This document shows, one piece after another, positions 54,460 through 62,789 of a stretch of 64,000 nt of DNA (position 1 is the stretch's first letter; every line of letters starts with the position of its first letter). Both the position numbers and the translations under genes were made by a program. This DNA comes from Farysia itapuensis (Eukaryota > Basidiomycota > Ustilaginomycetes > Ustilaginales > Ustilaginaceae): positions 620,001 to 684,000 of the forward strand of contig JALBYC010000004.1 in NCBI GenBank assembly GCA_023212645.1, given 5' to 3'. The notes beneath the pieces were generated by a model. It had not been told where the DNA came from, did no database searches, and saw nothing but the letters and a program-made list of their open reading frames with translations.

Positions 54460-55989
54460 ATGGAGCACTTGGAGCTTGCTGCTCATGCAGAAGAATTCGA
54501 CGAGCAAATTCAGCTCCATCATCTCAGTATCAACGGTCCTCGAGTGGACAAAGAGCACGAAAAGATCGACAAAAATGCAAAGTCTACGCATGAGCATCAT
54601 GAAGCGAGGTCCACTTCCCCCTCTACGAACACTCGCTGCTGCTCTTGTTCAGAGCAGCCGATCAAAGACCGAGGTTGGGCTGCCTGGAGATTCTTGCTAG
54701 CATCTGCGGCAATGGAGTTCATGGTCTGGGGTGCATCATATGGATACGGCTCCTTCCAGGACTACCACCAACATGATCCGGCTTCGCCCTTCCATGAGTC
54801 ATCTATCACTGCGCTATCCGCCATTGGTACACTGCTGTTGGGCGGCCAACATTTCATACCTCTCATCACGGTCGGCTTATACTCCATGTTTCCTTCCTTG
54901 GTCAAGCGGTTCAGCATGATCTGCGTTGTCAGCAGTGCGCTCTGCTTGCTCATCGCAAGCTTTAGCAACTCAGTCGCTCTACTCATCCTCTTTCAGGGCT
55001 TGCTCCTTGGTGCATTCGGCGGCAATCTCTTTACCGCGACGATTTTGTGGCTTCCAAATTGGTGGGATGCTCGTCGAGGATTCGCGACTGCGTGTATCTT
55101 TGGTGGTTCAGCTCTAGGAGGTGTCGTTTGGCCAATTATCTTTACGCAGCTGCTGGAACGCGTTGGCTTTCGCTGGACTCTTCGATGTTGGGCTTTGATC
55201 CAACTCGTGGTGTCGGGCGCAGCCATCATCGCGTTATCTCCCGGCAAATGTCTAGAGCCAGTCACTAGACCTATTCGCTGGAAGGGCATCATTCCGGGTT
55301 TTCCGCGCTCGCTCCTTTCCACTCTCACTCTGCTCAATGCAATTGTCTTGGCGGCACAAACAACGGCCTGGTACTCCATCTCGTTGAACATATCCAATTA
55401 CGCCACTTCGATGGGCTTCAGCAGCGCCACCTCAACAGGGGTTCTGTCTGCCCACAATGCTTCTGCTGCGCTGACATATCCGATCCTGGCATTGCTGATC
55501 GATCGGTTCTCCTACCCATTGATCATGGCCACTTCTGCTGCGCTTTGCGCTACATTTACTTTCCTCGTCTTTGGCTTTGCTGGGTCTTCTCTCACCAAAA
55601 TCATTCTGTACGTGGTCTTCTTTGGCATCTCCGGCGGCGGCTTCTCCTCCTTCCTGACGCCTGTATCGCGCGATATCCCAGATCGGTCCCACTCTCACGA
55701 ATTTTCACTTCGATTTCTCTACCTCGTTTTCATTCGCGGGGTTGCAGCCATGCTGGGACCACTGGCTGCGGTGCAGTTCTATCCAGACAAGCTCGGCAAG
55801 CCATCCGCCTACGGCAGCTTCGGGTTCACAGGTTTCATTGCCTTTGTTGGTGGGGCCTTTGTCGTTTCATTCTTCGGCTGTATTGCCGTCTTCATCTATA
55901 AGAAATGGTTTCAGCCAGAATCGATTCGCAAAGCTGCCGCAGGTGTCAACGTGACCCCGCAAAACGCAGTCATCGACACGCAGATTTAA
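54460..55989 (+). CDS. MFS transporter, monocarboxylate-transporter-like (MCT)
   Basis: The product has 509 residues from ATG at 54460 (ten upstream codons start at TTG). An acidic and His-rich cytosolic N-terminus of ~75 residues leads into 12 membrane segments. The N-terminal entry WAAWRFLLASAAMEFMVWGASYGYGSFQDYHQHDP and the FLPNWWDARRGFATACIFGGSALGGVVWPI-like segment (around residue 205) belong to fungal MCT-type MFS proteins. These transport monocarboxylates or are orphans; Saccharomyces Mch proteins are relatives. Substrate unknown. Its divergence from an alcohol dehydrogenase raises the chance of co-regulation. Confidence 0.88.
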   Translation: MEHLELAAHAEEFDEQIQLHHLSINGPRVDKEHEKIDKNAKSTHEHHEARSTSPSTNTRCCSCSEQPIKDRGWAAWRFLLASAAMEFMVWGASYGYGSFQDYHQHDPASPFHESSITALSAIGTLLLGGQHFIPLITVGLYSMFPSLVKRFSMICVVSSALCLLIASFSNSVALLILFQGLLLGAFGGNLFTATILWLPNWWDARRGFATACIFGGSALGGVVWPIIFTQLLERVGFRWTLRCWALIQLVVSGAAIIALSPGKCLEPVTRPIRWKGIIPGFPRSLLSTLTLLNAIVLAAQTTAWYSISLNISNYATSMGFSSATSTGVLSAHNASAALTYPILALLIDRFSYPLIMATSAALCATFTFLVFGFAGSSLTKIILYVVFFGISGGGFSSFLTPVSRDIPDRSHSHEFSLRFLYLVFIRGVAAMLGPLAAVQFYPDKLGKPSAYGSFGFTGFIAFVGGAFVVSFFGCIAVFIYKKWFQPESIRKAAAGVNVTPQNAVIDTQI

Positions 55990-56129
55990 GCACGCGTCAT
56001 CTTGTTACCGGGTAAAGTGAGGCAGCATCTTTGTACAGTCGTCACGAGTTTCGTCAATGTATATCAGTGCATCGTACTTTCCATCTGCAAACTTCCGACG
56101 TCAGCGAGTCCTATAGGAATTGAGGAGCA

Positions 56130-56903
56130 CTATTGGTCAGGCACAGGGCGGTAGCGGTAGACCATATAAGGCCACTGCACGCGACCTGTCGGACTTCGAG
56201 GCTCTGGTATTGAGTCCCACTCTACGATCTCAAATCCGGACTTGAGATAGGTGCCAATACCCATGGGGGAACTCTCCAACATGGTATCTATGTGTTGATC
56301 TGCGGCTTTCTTGAGGCCCCATGTGAGCAGGAGGGAGCCGACTCCTCGACGCTGATGAGCTGGATCAATGCAAAGTAGCTTTAGCCAGTAGTAGGTTTTG
56401 CCCGCCATAAAAGTCTCGCGTGTCTTGTACATCTGCAAGAAGAAGCGCGAGAGGAGAGTTTCGCGTGTCTCTGGTGTGAGCTTGGCCTGGAGCGCGGCCA
56501 AGTCAGAAGGCTGGGAGGGCTCAACAAACTTCCAAACGGAAAACCCAGCCAGCTCGTCCTTAGCATCTCCGTGGGCGGAACGAGCAAAAGCACCGACGAA
56601 CGTGTAGACACCCGAGTCAAAATTAGCCAGCTCGCGTTGGTGTGTGCGTGAAACGTACTTCTCCTCTGTGATCTTCTCTCCTGTCTCCGGATCCGGCTCT
56701 GAGCCAATAAGGTCACTCATCAGATCTGGAGTTGTGTTTGTAGGGTCGTTGAAAGAGCGGTAGTGTATGCGTGCAACAGCAAGCAGCTCGTCGCGTTCCA
56801 ACGGGCGCATGTAGTATGTGGACGGAGCAAGTGTCGAGCCATTTGTAGTGACGGGCGCATTCAACGACACCTTTTCCGTCGAGCTGTTCAAAGCGGCAGA
56901 CAT
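56130..56903 (-). CDS. GNAT-family N-acetyltransferase
   Basis: The product has 257 residues from ATG at 56903. Acetyl-CoA-binding motif A is LLCIDPAHQRRGVGSLLLTWGLKKA (~residues 180-204, with the Q/RxxGxG/A loop), followed by TMLESSPMGIGTYLKSGFEIVEWD, the usual GNAT C-terminal part. The N-terminal YYMRPLERDELLAVARIHYRSF is motif C-like. A fungal GNAT of unknown substrate. The frame continues 44 codons upstream to an ATG at 57035. A TATAA-like element (around 56960) lies downstream of that ATG and about 55 bp upstream of the ATG at 56903, so the shorter start is preferred. Confidence 0.87.
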   Translation of the reverse strand: MSAALNSSTEKVSLNAPVTTNGSTLAPSTYYMRPLERDELLAVARIHYRSFNDPTNTTPDLMSDLIGSEPDPETGEKITEEKYVSRTHQRELANFDSGVYTFVGAFARSAHGDAKDELAGFSVWKFVEPSQPSDLAALQAKLTPETRETLLSRFFLQMYKTRETFMAGKTYYWLKLLCIDPAHQRRGVGSLLLTWGLKKAADQHIDTMLESSPMGIGTYLKSGFEIVEWDSIPEPRSPTGRVQWPYMVYRYRPVPDQ

Positions 56904-57194
56904 CTTGTTTGCTGACTCTGGATACACAAAGCTTGCCCTTTCGACGCGGAAATGATCTGTTATAAAGGTAGTCGAGAACACAAACGTGAAGGATAGGGTG
57001 AATTGTTTAAAGGCGCTGACTAGCTGACTCGACATCGGAATGCTTCTTGCCGAGTTGAGGAAGTTCTCAGGACCCTGAATTTAGCATGCACGCCAATCTC
57101 ACACAGTGACGGCATTCCCTCTGGCTACCACTCTCTATGACTCGACGCATGACAGAAAGTGTCGGTTCCAGGACGAGAGAAGAGATATTCGATT

Positions 57195-58310
57195 TCAAGA
57201 GTCTGAAGATGTTTGCCGTTTTGCTAAATGAGCCTTCTCAGCTTCTAGACGCCGTAGCAGCGTCCTTCTCCGCAAGTTCGCAATGTCAGCTCGAGAAGGA
57301 ATTGGCGAGACCGATGATGAGATCGCTGCAGGTGTTGTCGGCGCTGTATCTGTGTATGTGGATGAGGAAGCGGCTGAGTTGCCTGTGGCTCGGCTGAGGA
57401 AGTCGTATTGCAGCAAGGGACTGCGGTCGTAGTTGCGCAGCTCCAATTTGCCACTGCGCAAATAGCACTCAAGTTCATGCCAAAAGTGGATAGCATTCGC
57501 ATGGCCTAGGAACTCAGCAAGTAAGTTGACAGATTCGTCAGAGCCGATAGGCAGGACCCTAGTCAGCGCAAGTACGTAAGTCGTGACAAAGTCATGGTCA
57601 ATGTCAGGCCAAACTTGGAGTTCGCGGCGTATAAAGGCGGACATGCGACGATGAAGCCTACCGTTGGGCTCAATGGACAGTGTCCGGTTGATGACAGCTG
57701 TGCTCGGACAGGATCTGTAGCCTGTATGTCGATTGGCACCGACATGTTTAGCGTAAAGATGTTGCGGCGAGTAGATCGACCTGCGAAACGCTAAAGCTGC
57801 TTCAAGTTCGCTTGTTTCGTCGCTGGTTCTCGCGGGGCTAGCTCGTGCCTGGTTGCGAAGCCTTCTCTGTCGGCGAGCAGCTTGTACGCGCTCGACGACA
57901 GCTCTTCGGGAAGAATACGAGAACGTTGACGTGCCTGCAGTCGGGTTTGGCAGGTCAGGCTGAGGTCGCAGGTGGTAGCGGATGTAGTCTTGATCCTCGT
58001 CGCCTCGTATACTGTGTATGACGTACGACCCAATGTCCTTTTGGCAAAGTGGACATCTACGCTTGACATCAGCCCATCGAAGTATGCATTCGAAGCAGAA
58101 CTGCGAATGAGAGCATGCAGGTAACAGAGTCCGATCTACAATGCGGGACGAGAGACAGATGAGGCACGAAGGAGGGCCATCGTCGTCGCTGTCGTCATGA
58201 TTAGGTTCGTGAACAGGCTCTGGCTCGTGGTTCAGAGGGGAGAGCGACGACTTCCTGTCAGGTTTGACGTTTGCAAGCGTGGCGGTGCTACCTGTAGGCT
58301 TGATAACCAT
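57195..58310 (-). CDS. RING-finger protein, fungal TOPORS-like E3 ligase
   Basis: From ATG at 58310 the product has 371 residues. The C3HC4 RING is at ~residues 48-88: CLICLSSRIVDRTLLPACSHSQFCFECILRWADVKRRCPLC. It is followed by a conserved LRPQP segment, Arg-rich helices and LAFRRSIYSPQHLYAKHVGANRHTGYR, which is typical of the fungal relatives of TOPORS. The C-terminal WHELECYLRSGKLELRNYDRSPLLQYD also fits this group. TOPORS is a nuclear E3 for ubiquitin and SUMO. The frame runs 38 codons further upstream to an ATG at 58424. That ATG is only 29 bp from the start of the divergent deaminase gene and its extra residues lack similarity, so the downstream ATG is preferred. Confidence 0.85.
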   Translation of the reverse strand: MVIKPTGSTATLANVKPDRKSSLSPLNHEPEPVHEPNHDDSDDDGPPSCLICLSSRIVDRTLLPACSHSQFCFECILRWADVKRRCPLCQKDIGSYVIHSIRGDEDQDYIRYHLRPQPDLPNPTAGTSTFSYSSRRAVVERVQAARRQRRLRNQARASPARTSDETSELEAALAFRRSIYSPQHLYAKHVGANRHTGYRSCPSTAVINRTLSIEPNGRLHRRMSAFIRRELQVWPDIDHDFVTTYVLALTRVLPIGSDESVNLLAEFLGHANAIHFWHELECYLRSGKLELRNYDRSPLLQYDFLSRATGNSAASSSTYTDTAPTTPAAISSSVSPIPSRADIANLRRRTLLRRLEAEKAHLAKRQTSSDS

Positions 58311-58453
58311 GCATTTGAGATGGTGGAATATGGTGTTGAGCGATAAGATTGCAAAATTGTGATTCAGGCTCGGATATCGCCGAGTCCCCCCAGTGTGCCT
58401 CGCCACGATAAAACAACGAGACATGGCACTATTTCTCCTTCCTACCCCACACG

Positions 58454-59101
58454 ATGTCGTCGACCATGCTGTACGGATATTCAGCAGACAGTCTTGTTCA
58501 AGCGTTTCTTGATGTGACGGAGCATCGAATTGTTCCCCTTACCTCGTCAGGCGTCGAAAAGGGTTGCAAAGTGTTTGGAGCAGCTATCCTACGCAAGTCG
58601 GATCTGTCGGTGGTGGTAGCATGTACCAACGACGAGACCACGTCACCTCTCCTGCACGGTGAAATCGCGACGCTGTTCGAATACCACCGTATGGATCCTT
58701 CTGAGCGACCCAAACCCAAAGATTGCCTCTTCTTCAGTACCCACGAGCCCTGCTCGCTTTGTCTATCCGGTATTACTTGGGGTGGCTTTGACAACTTTTC
58801 TTACATGTTCACATATCAGGATACAATGGAGACGTTCAACATCCCACACGACATAAGAATCTTAAAAGAAGTCTTCCAGACTGACCCGAAGGGAAACGAA
58901 AACTCATCAGCGCTGTATAACCACAGGAACGCGTTTTGGACCGCCTACTCGCTCCAAGAGCTCATCGACGCAGTACAAGATTTGCAAGAACGGCGTCGTC
59001 TGCAGAACCGTTTGCTTCACGTGAAAAAGCTGTACAACGGATTGTCGAAGGTTTACCAAGACTCTAAACAGACTGGTCAAGCCGACATTCCACTGGCGTA
59101 G
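58454..59101 (+). CDS. Cytidine/deoxycytidylate-deaminase-fold protein
   Basis: The product has 215 residues. The zinc-ligand and catalytic motif is LLHGEI (His and catalytic Glu, ~residues 72-77), paired with STHEPCSLC (PCxxC, ~residues 98-106). This is the CDA-superfamily pattern with His-Gly-Glu in place of the usual His-Ala-Glu. Then come GGFDNFSYMFTYQDT and a long C-terminal helical region (QDLQERRRLQNRLLHVKKLY). Members deaminate cytosine, cytidine, dCMP, guanine or tRNA bases; which one is unknown. It begins 144 bp from the presumed start of the RING gene, sharing a compact divergent promoter. Confidence 0.88.
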   Translation: MSSTMLYGYSADSLVQAFLDVTEHRIVPLTSSGVEKGCKVFGAAILRKSDLSVVVACTNDETTSPLLHGEIATLFEYHRMDPSERPKPKDCLFFSTHEPCSLCLSGITWGGFDNFSYMFTYQDTMETFNIPHDIRILKEVFQTDPKGNENSSALYNHRNAFWTAYSLQELIDAVQDLQERRRLQNRLLHVKKLYNGLSKVYQDSKQTGQADIPLA

Positions 59102-59177
59102 AGATCGAAAATGCATAGTTGATTGGTGAGGTTAATAGTGGTACAAATGCTGGCGAGAATTCGGGGCATACAAGGTG

Positions 59178-59549
59178 CTACGCGTGACTGTGCTGCTGTT
59201 GAGCCGGATGTGTGGAAGAGGACGCTGGTGACGACTTGGACGGATGTGATGGCTGGTCAATCTCGATCCAGCCACCTTTGCGTGTGAGTAGAATGCGCTG
59301 ACCGACGCCGTTCATTGGCATGGACACTGCTACCTGAGTGTCTTTGGAATACACGTCATCTTCGTTGTCGGCAAGTGTGCCCCTAGACCTTGACCTGGCA
59401 TTCGCCGGACATGGCAGTATTGTGCTTCCCGAAAGAGAGACTGTGAAAATGGCAGCTGCGAAGGTGGCAGCAAAGGCTGTGGTTGTCGCGAGCCTCTTTG
59501 TACGTGTAGAAGGATTGGCTATGGCGCGAAGAGTCGCATTGGACCACAT
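59178..59549 (-). CDS. Small protein, probably mitochondrial, unknown
   Basis: The product has 123 residues from ATG at 59549 (ten codons upstream start at TTG). The N-terminus is basic and hydroxylated (MWSNATLRAIANPSTRTKR), followed by a hydrophobic stretch (LATTTAFAATFAAAIFTVSL, ~residues 20-39), like a mitochondrial presequence with an inner-membrane segment. The middle has a short charged region and LLTRKGGWIEI, and the tail is Ser/Pro/His-rich. I do not recognise the family. It is convergent with the deaminase gene (76 bp between stops). Confidence 0.6.
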   Translation of the reverse strand: MWSNATLRAIANPSTRTKRLATTTAFAATFAAAIFTVSLSGSTILPCPANARSRSRGTLADNEDDVYSKDTQVAVSMPMNGVGQRILLTRKGGWIEIDQPSHPSKSSPASSSTHPAQQQHSHA

Positions 59550-60007
59550 TTTGATGGTGTGTCGATCAGCAGAATGCAAGTGTGTGGTGATAATTGTCGG
59601 AAGAAGCAGGTTCAGCGCGGACAGAACTCACGAATCCCGGAAGACGGCGATAAACAAAAATTCTCGTACGAATTGCAGTTCCAACGGCTGAGTGCTCGTA
59701 AGCGAAGTCACAGAGTAGGAACGCTACCCTGTCGCCGGTCCTCCATCCGAAGCCGGCTTGCATGACCTTTAGAGCATTGCGGCGTCCTCGCCTGACAGGC
59801 TCCCAGGAAGTCCGACTGCCTTTGTTAGTAGCCGAATTGCTTTTCCGCCTTTCCGACCGCAATTAAGTAGCCAAACGGTGGGCTGTCAATCTTGGCCCGG
59901 AGAAACATCCGCAATGATGAAGTTGTGCATCATGCTAACGACCCAATCCGTAGATGTGTATATATACAGAAGGATGCACCGCCTTCCTTGGTCACGATCC
60001 ATCCGCC
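59550..60007. other. Divergent intergenic region, 458 bp, with TATA box
   Basis: It lies between the small protein (minus) and the oxidase gene (plus). TATATATA at about 59958-59965 lies ~45 bp upstream of the oxidase ATG at 60008, which favours that start over the upstream in-frame ATG at 59954. Frames on the minus strand (59566-59862) look like shadows. Confidence 0.55.
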
Positions 60008-61606
60008 ATGTCACTCAAAAATCTCCTCAGTAGCCTCGTTGCAGTGGGTTTTGCTTCACACCTCACTCAGGCTTTCCCCATCGTGAGCTACGACGAGGGT
60101 CTACAAGCGCGGGAGCTGAATCAGTCGTCCAGTGCAGCCTTTCAGTCCTGTCTCGAGAGCGCAGGCGACTTTAAAAGCTACTATAGCGACACAACTGGGT
60201 ACGCGAATCACTCTTCCTCCTACAATCCTATCTTTAACTACAAACCGTACGTTGTAGCCGTACCAGCTACCGCGGATGAGGTCGCCAGTATTGTCAAATG
60301 CGTAGCAAATCAGGGCGGCAACCAAAAATTAAGCCCGAAGTCGGGAGGCCACTCATACGAAGCGTACTCGCTCGGCGGCCAGGACGGATCAGTGGTGCTG
60401 GATCTGCGAAAGTTTCAATACGTCAACGTAGACACAGGCGCAAAGACGGCGACCGTAGGAGCCGGTGCAAGGCTTGGCAACCTGGCAGAAACCATCTTTG
60501 ATCAAGGCGCATTTGCGTTACCTCACGGCACGTGTCCCTTGGTCGGTGTGGGCGGTCATTCGCTTGGAGGAGGCTTCGGCTACACCACTCGAGCGTGGGG
60601 CTTCCTCATGGATCGCATCATCTCTATGCAAATGATTGACCACACTGGCGCCCTTCTCACAGTCTCTTCGACAGAAAACACCGACCTTTGGTGGGCACTT
60701 CGAGGCGGAGGAGCCAACAACTTTGGTGTGGTGACGGAGTTCACTTACTCGCTCATTGACGCTCCAACTTCAATCCTCAATTACGCTTACAGCTACAAAA
60801 GTCACGAAGACTGTGCCAACATGCTCGTTGCTTTGCAAAACATGACACTGGCTACAGACTCTGACCAAGGCTTGCCCAAAGAATTCGGTGGCGAAATGTT
60901 GTTTGCGGGCGCTAACGCTGGCGACTTCGACGGCAACGCATGTCAGCTGAGCGGCCAACACATCAACACACCTCGAAGCGATCACGATGCGTTGATAGGC
61001 AAGCTGCATTCCGCAGCTGGTGTTTCTCCAGCCGCGACTACCGTGACGCCGTTCACATCATGGAAGGACAGCCTGACCAACATCATGGGCACACTTACCA
61101 CCACCGCTGCTCAGGCTACTTCTGACCATGAACAGTTCTACGCCAAATCGCTGGTACAGCCCTCCACTGCACTTTACAATTACGACTCTGCGCTGGCTTT
61201 GATACAGAAGCTGAATGGCTATGCCGGTCTGCAAGGTACGGGTAACAGTATCTCGTTCGACTTCCTTGGCCCTCTGAGCTACCCCGGCCATTCGGTCACA
61301 ACAGCATCGGCATTCAACGCTCACAATGCCACATTTGTAAATCAATTTTACTCCTACGGCTTCCCCGGTGAAAATAACCAGGGGCAACAAGATCAAGTTT
61401 GGAACGCCTTTGACGACTTGGTATCAACAGCCACTTCGACTGCTCCCCAAGAGCCGTGGGGTGCGTATGTCAACTACGTCGATGCAAGGTTGGAAAATTG
61501 GTCTTCAGCTTATTATGGCGACGCTCTAGATAGACTCAAGACGCTAAAGGCGCAGTACGATCCACAGACCATCTTTGATTTCCCCCAAGGCCTGGCTCAC
61601 GCATAG
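60008..61606 (+). CDS. Secreted FAD-linked oligosaccharide oxidase (BBE-like, AA7)
   Basis: The product has 532 residues. The signal peptide is residues ~1-22 (NLLSSLVAVGFASHLTQA, cleaved before FPIVS). An FAD-binding PCMH domain follows. Its flavin is probably bicovalently attached: His115 in PKSGGHSYEAYS and Cys176 in HGTCPLVGVGGHSLGGG, the pair used by glucooligosaccharide oxidase. Then come DLWWALRGGGANNFGVVTEF and a berberine-bridge-type C-terminus with the NYVDARLENW motif and YYGDALDRLKTLKAQYDPQTIF. The enzyme oxidises sugars or oligosaccharides at C1 to lactones with release of H2O2 in the extracellular space; substrate is inferred. The frame extends 18 codons further upstream to an ATG at 59954, but that lies before the TATA box. 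Confidence 0.92.
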   Translation: MSLKNLLSSLVAVGFASHLTQAFPIVSYDEGLQARELNQSSSAAFQSCLESAGDFKSYYSDTTGYANHSSSYNPIFNYKPYVVAVPATADEVASIVKCVANQGGNQKLSPKSGGHSYEAYSLGGQDGSVVLDLRKFQYVNVDTGAKTATVGAGARLGNLAETIFDQGAFALPHGTCPLVGVGGHSLGGGFGYTTRAWGFLMDRIISMQMIDHTGALLTVSSTENTDLWWALRGGGANNFGVVTEFTYSLIDAPTSILNYAYSYKSHEDCANMLVALQNMTLATDSDQGLPKEFGGEMLFAGANAGDFDGNACQLSGQHINTPRSDHDALIGKLHSAAGVSPAATTVTPFTSWKDSLTNIMGTLTTTAAQATSDHEQFYAKSLVQPSTALYNYDSALALIQKLNGYAGLQGTGNSISFDFLGPLSYPGHSVTTASAFNAHNATFVNQFYSYGFPGENNQGQQDQVWNAFDDLVSTATSTAPQEPWGAYVNYVDARLENWSSAYYGDALDRLKTLKAQYDPQTIFDFPQGLAHA

Positions 61607-61684
61607 TCCCTCTTACGAACACTCTATATTCACTAGAATCAGCATGCATGTTTCGTGCCCAATGCATTCACGTGAGAAGGAGTG

Positions 61685-62473
61685 TTAGCCTCGATAGGGT
61701 GATCTTGCTAGTCCGGCCAGAACTTGAATGCCTGCTCTTGCGCCGTCGATGACAGCGACATTGGCGTAGTCGGGATGAAGGTCAGCGCATGCTTGGCGAA
61801 CAAGAGGCTCCATGCCCACCATACCGGCACAGCCGAGGATGATGACATCTGCGCCTTTGCTGACGAGAGACTGAGCGCCGGCAGTGATCAATCCTTCCAC
61901 TTTTATTCTGTTTCCCGTCTGCAGCTCAACTACACCAAGACCGGTGGCATGCGTGCCGACGTAGCGGTCCGAGTTCCCGCCCAGGATTCGGCGGATTCCT
62001 GCGTCGACGTCGGACACCACCGATCTTCCGGTTGTCAGCACACCAAATTTGGCGCCACATGAGAGAGCGTGCACAACGGCCGCTTCCAGGAGATGCACGG
62101 CTGGCTTGTTTGGCGCAGACTGCCGCAACATTCCCACTAGCGGGTGATCCGAGAAGCAGGCGACAAGAAACGCGGAAGCTGGGTGGGCTGATAGCCCCGC
62201 CGCGGACGCTGGCAACGAGCGGAGCAATGCTTGGTATGTTTCCGAGGCTGAGATGACTGACTGTGAAGCATCCTGTATCGATTCGGGCGCTGACGCTGGA
62301 CCGGTGCCGAAAGAAAGCGTGCAGCCGGGTGGTGTATGCGGTGTGAGCGCTGCAGCTAGCGCATCTGTAATGACTGTCGAACTGTTCGGGTTGAGCACAA
62401 GGATGTCTGTTGTTTGCGTGCCAGACGCTATTTGATCTCCAGACATAGCTGTAGTGTTGGCTATAGACGGCAT
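61685..62473 (-). CDS. Asp/Glu-racemase family protein, DCG1/hydantoin-racemase type
   Basis: The product has 262 residues from ATG at 62473. The N-terminal DILVLNPNSSTVITDAL is the opening strand-loop of hydantoin racemases and yeast Dcg1. The two catalytic Cys are in FLVACFSDHPLVGML (~residue 100) and VIILGCAGMVGME (~residue 210). ALSCGAKFGVLTTG lies between them. Such enzymes racemise hydantoins or related compounds; DCG1 in yeast is nitrogen-regulated with the allantoin (DAL) genes. The frame is open to an ATG at 62614, but a TATATATA on the minus strand (62542-62549) lies between that ATG and 62473, favouring the short start. It sits tail-to-tail with the oxidase gene. Confidence 0.88.
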   Translation of the reverse strand: MPSIANTTAMSGDQIASGTQTTDILVLNPNSSTVITDALAAALTPHTPPGCTLSFGTGPASAPESIQDASQSVISASETYQALLRSLPASAAGLSAHPASAFLVACFSDHPLVGMLRQSAPNKPAVHLLEAAVVHALSCGAKFGVLTTGRSVVSDVDAGIRRILGGNSDRYVGTHATGLGVVELQTGNRIKVEGLITAGAQSLVSKGADVIILGCAGMVGMEPLVRQACADLHPDYANVAVIDGARAGIQVLAGLARSPYRG

Positions 62474-62789
62474 GTTGCGATCTTCGTCAGAATCCAGTCC
62501 TTTTCGAGGTGCAGAGGTCAGACTTTGCAACGTACCTGATCTATATATACATGGATTGCTGGCAAGAGAGAGGAATTGGTGTTCTCGAATTGACGTTGCA
62601 CGGCGTTTATGCATCAAATTCCGTTATCTCAAAATGTTCGCATTCTCGACCGAGTTCGCGCTCTCGCTGTGGCCCCACAGCTTTACACCCTCCACAACAT
62701 CTTCAGCACGGCTCAAGGTTGGCAATTCGTTGCATTTCAGAGTGTGTTTCGCAGTCTAGAGCGGGCTGTCGGAGATCTGCGTAGCTTCT
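62474..62789. other. Intergenic region, 316 bp
   Basis: It includes the TATA box of the DCG1-like gene and the 3' flank of the secreted two-exon gene. Overlapping + strand frames from ~62450 to 62870 have no signal or motif. Confidence 0.4.
62542..62549 (-). promoter_or_regulatory. TATA box of the DCG1-like gene
   Basis: TATATATA on the minus strand, ~70 bp upstream of the ATG at 62473, with no competing start in a comparable position. Confidence 0.5.

Noticed and set aside
57036..57194. Shared 3' flank and short frames between the GNAT promoter and the RING gene end
   Set aside because: Too short and without coding signature; treated as promoter and 3' flank.
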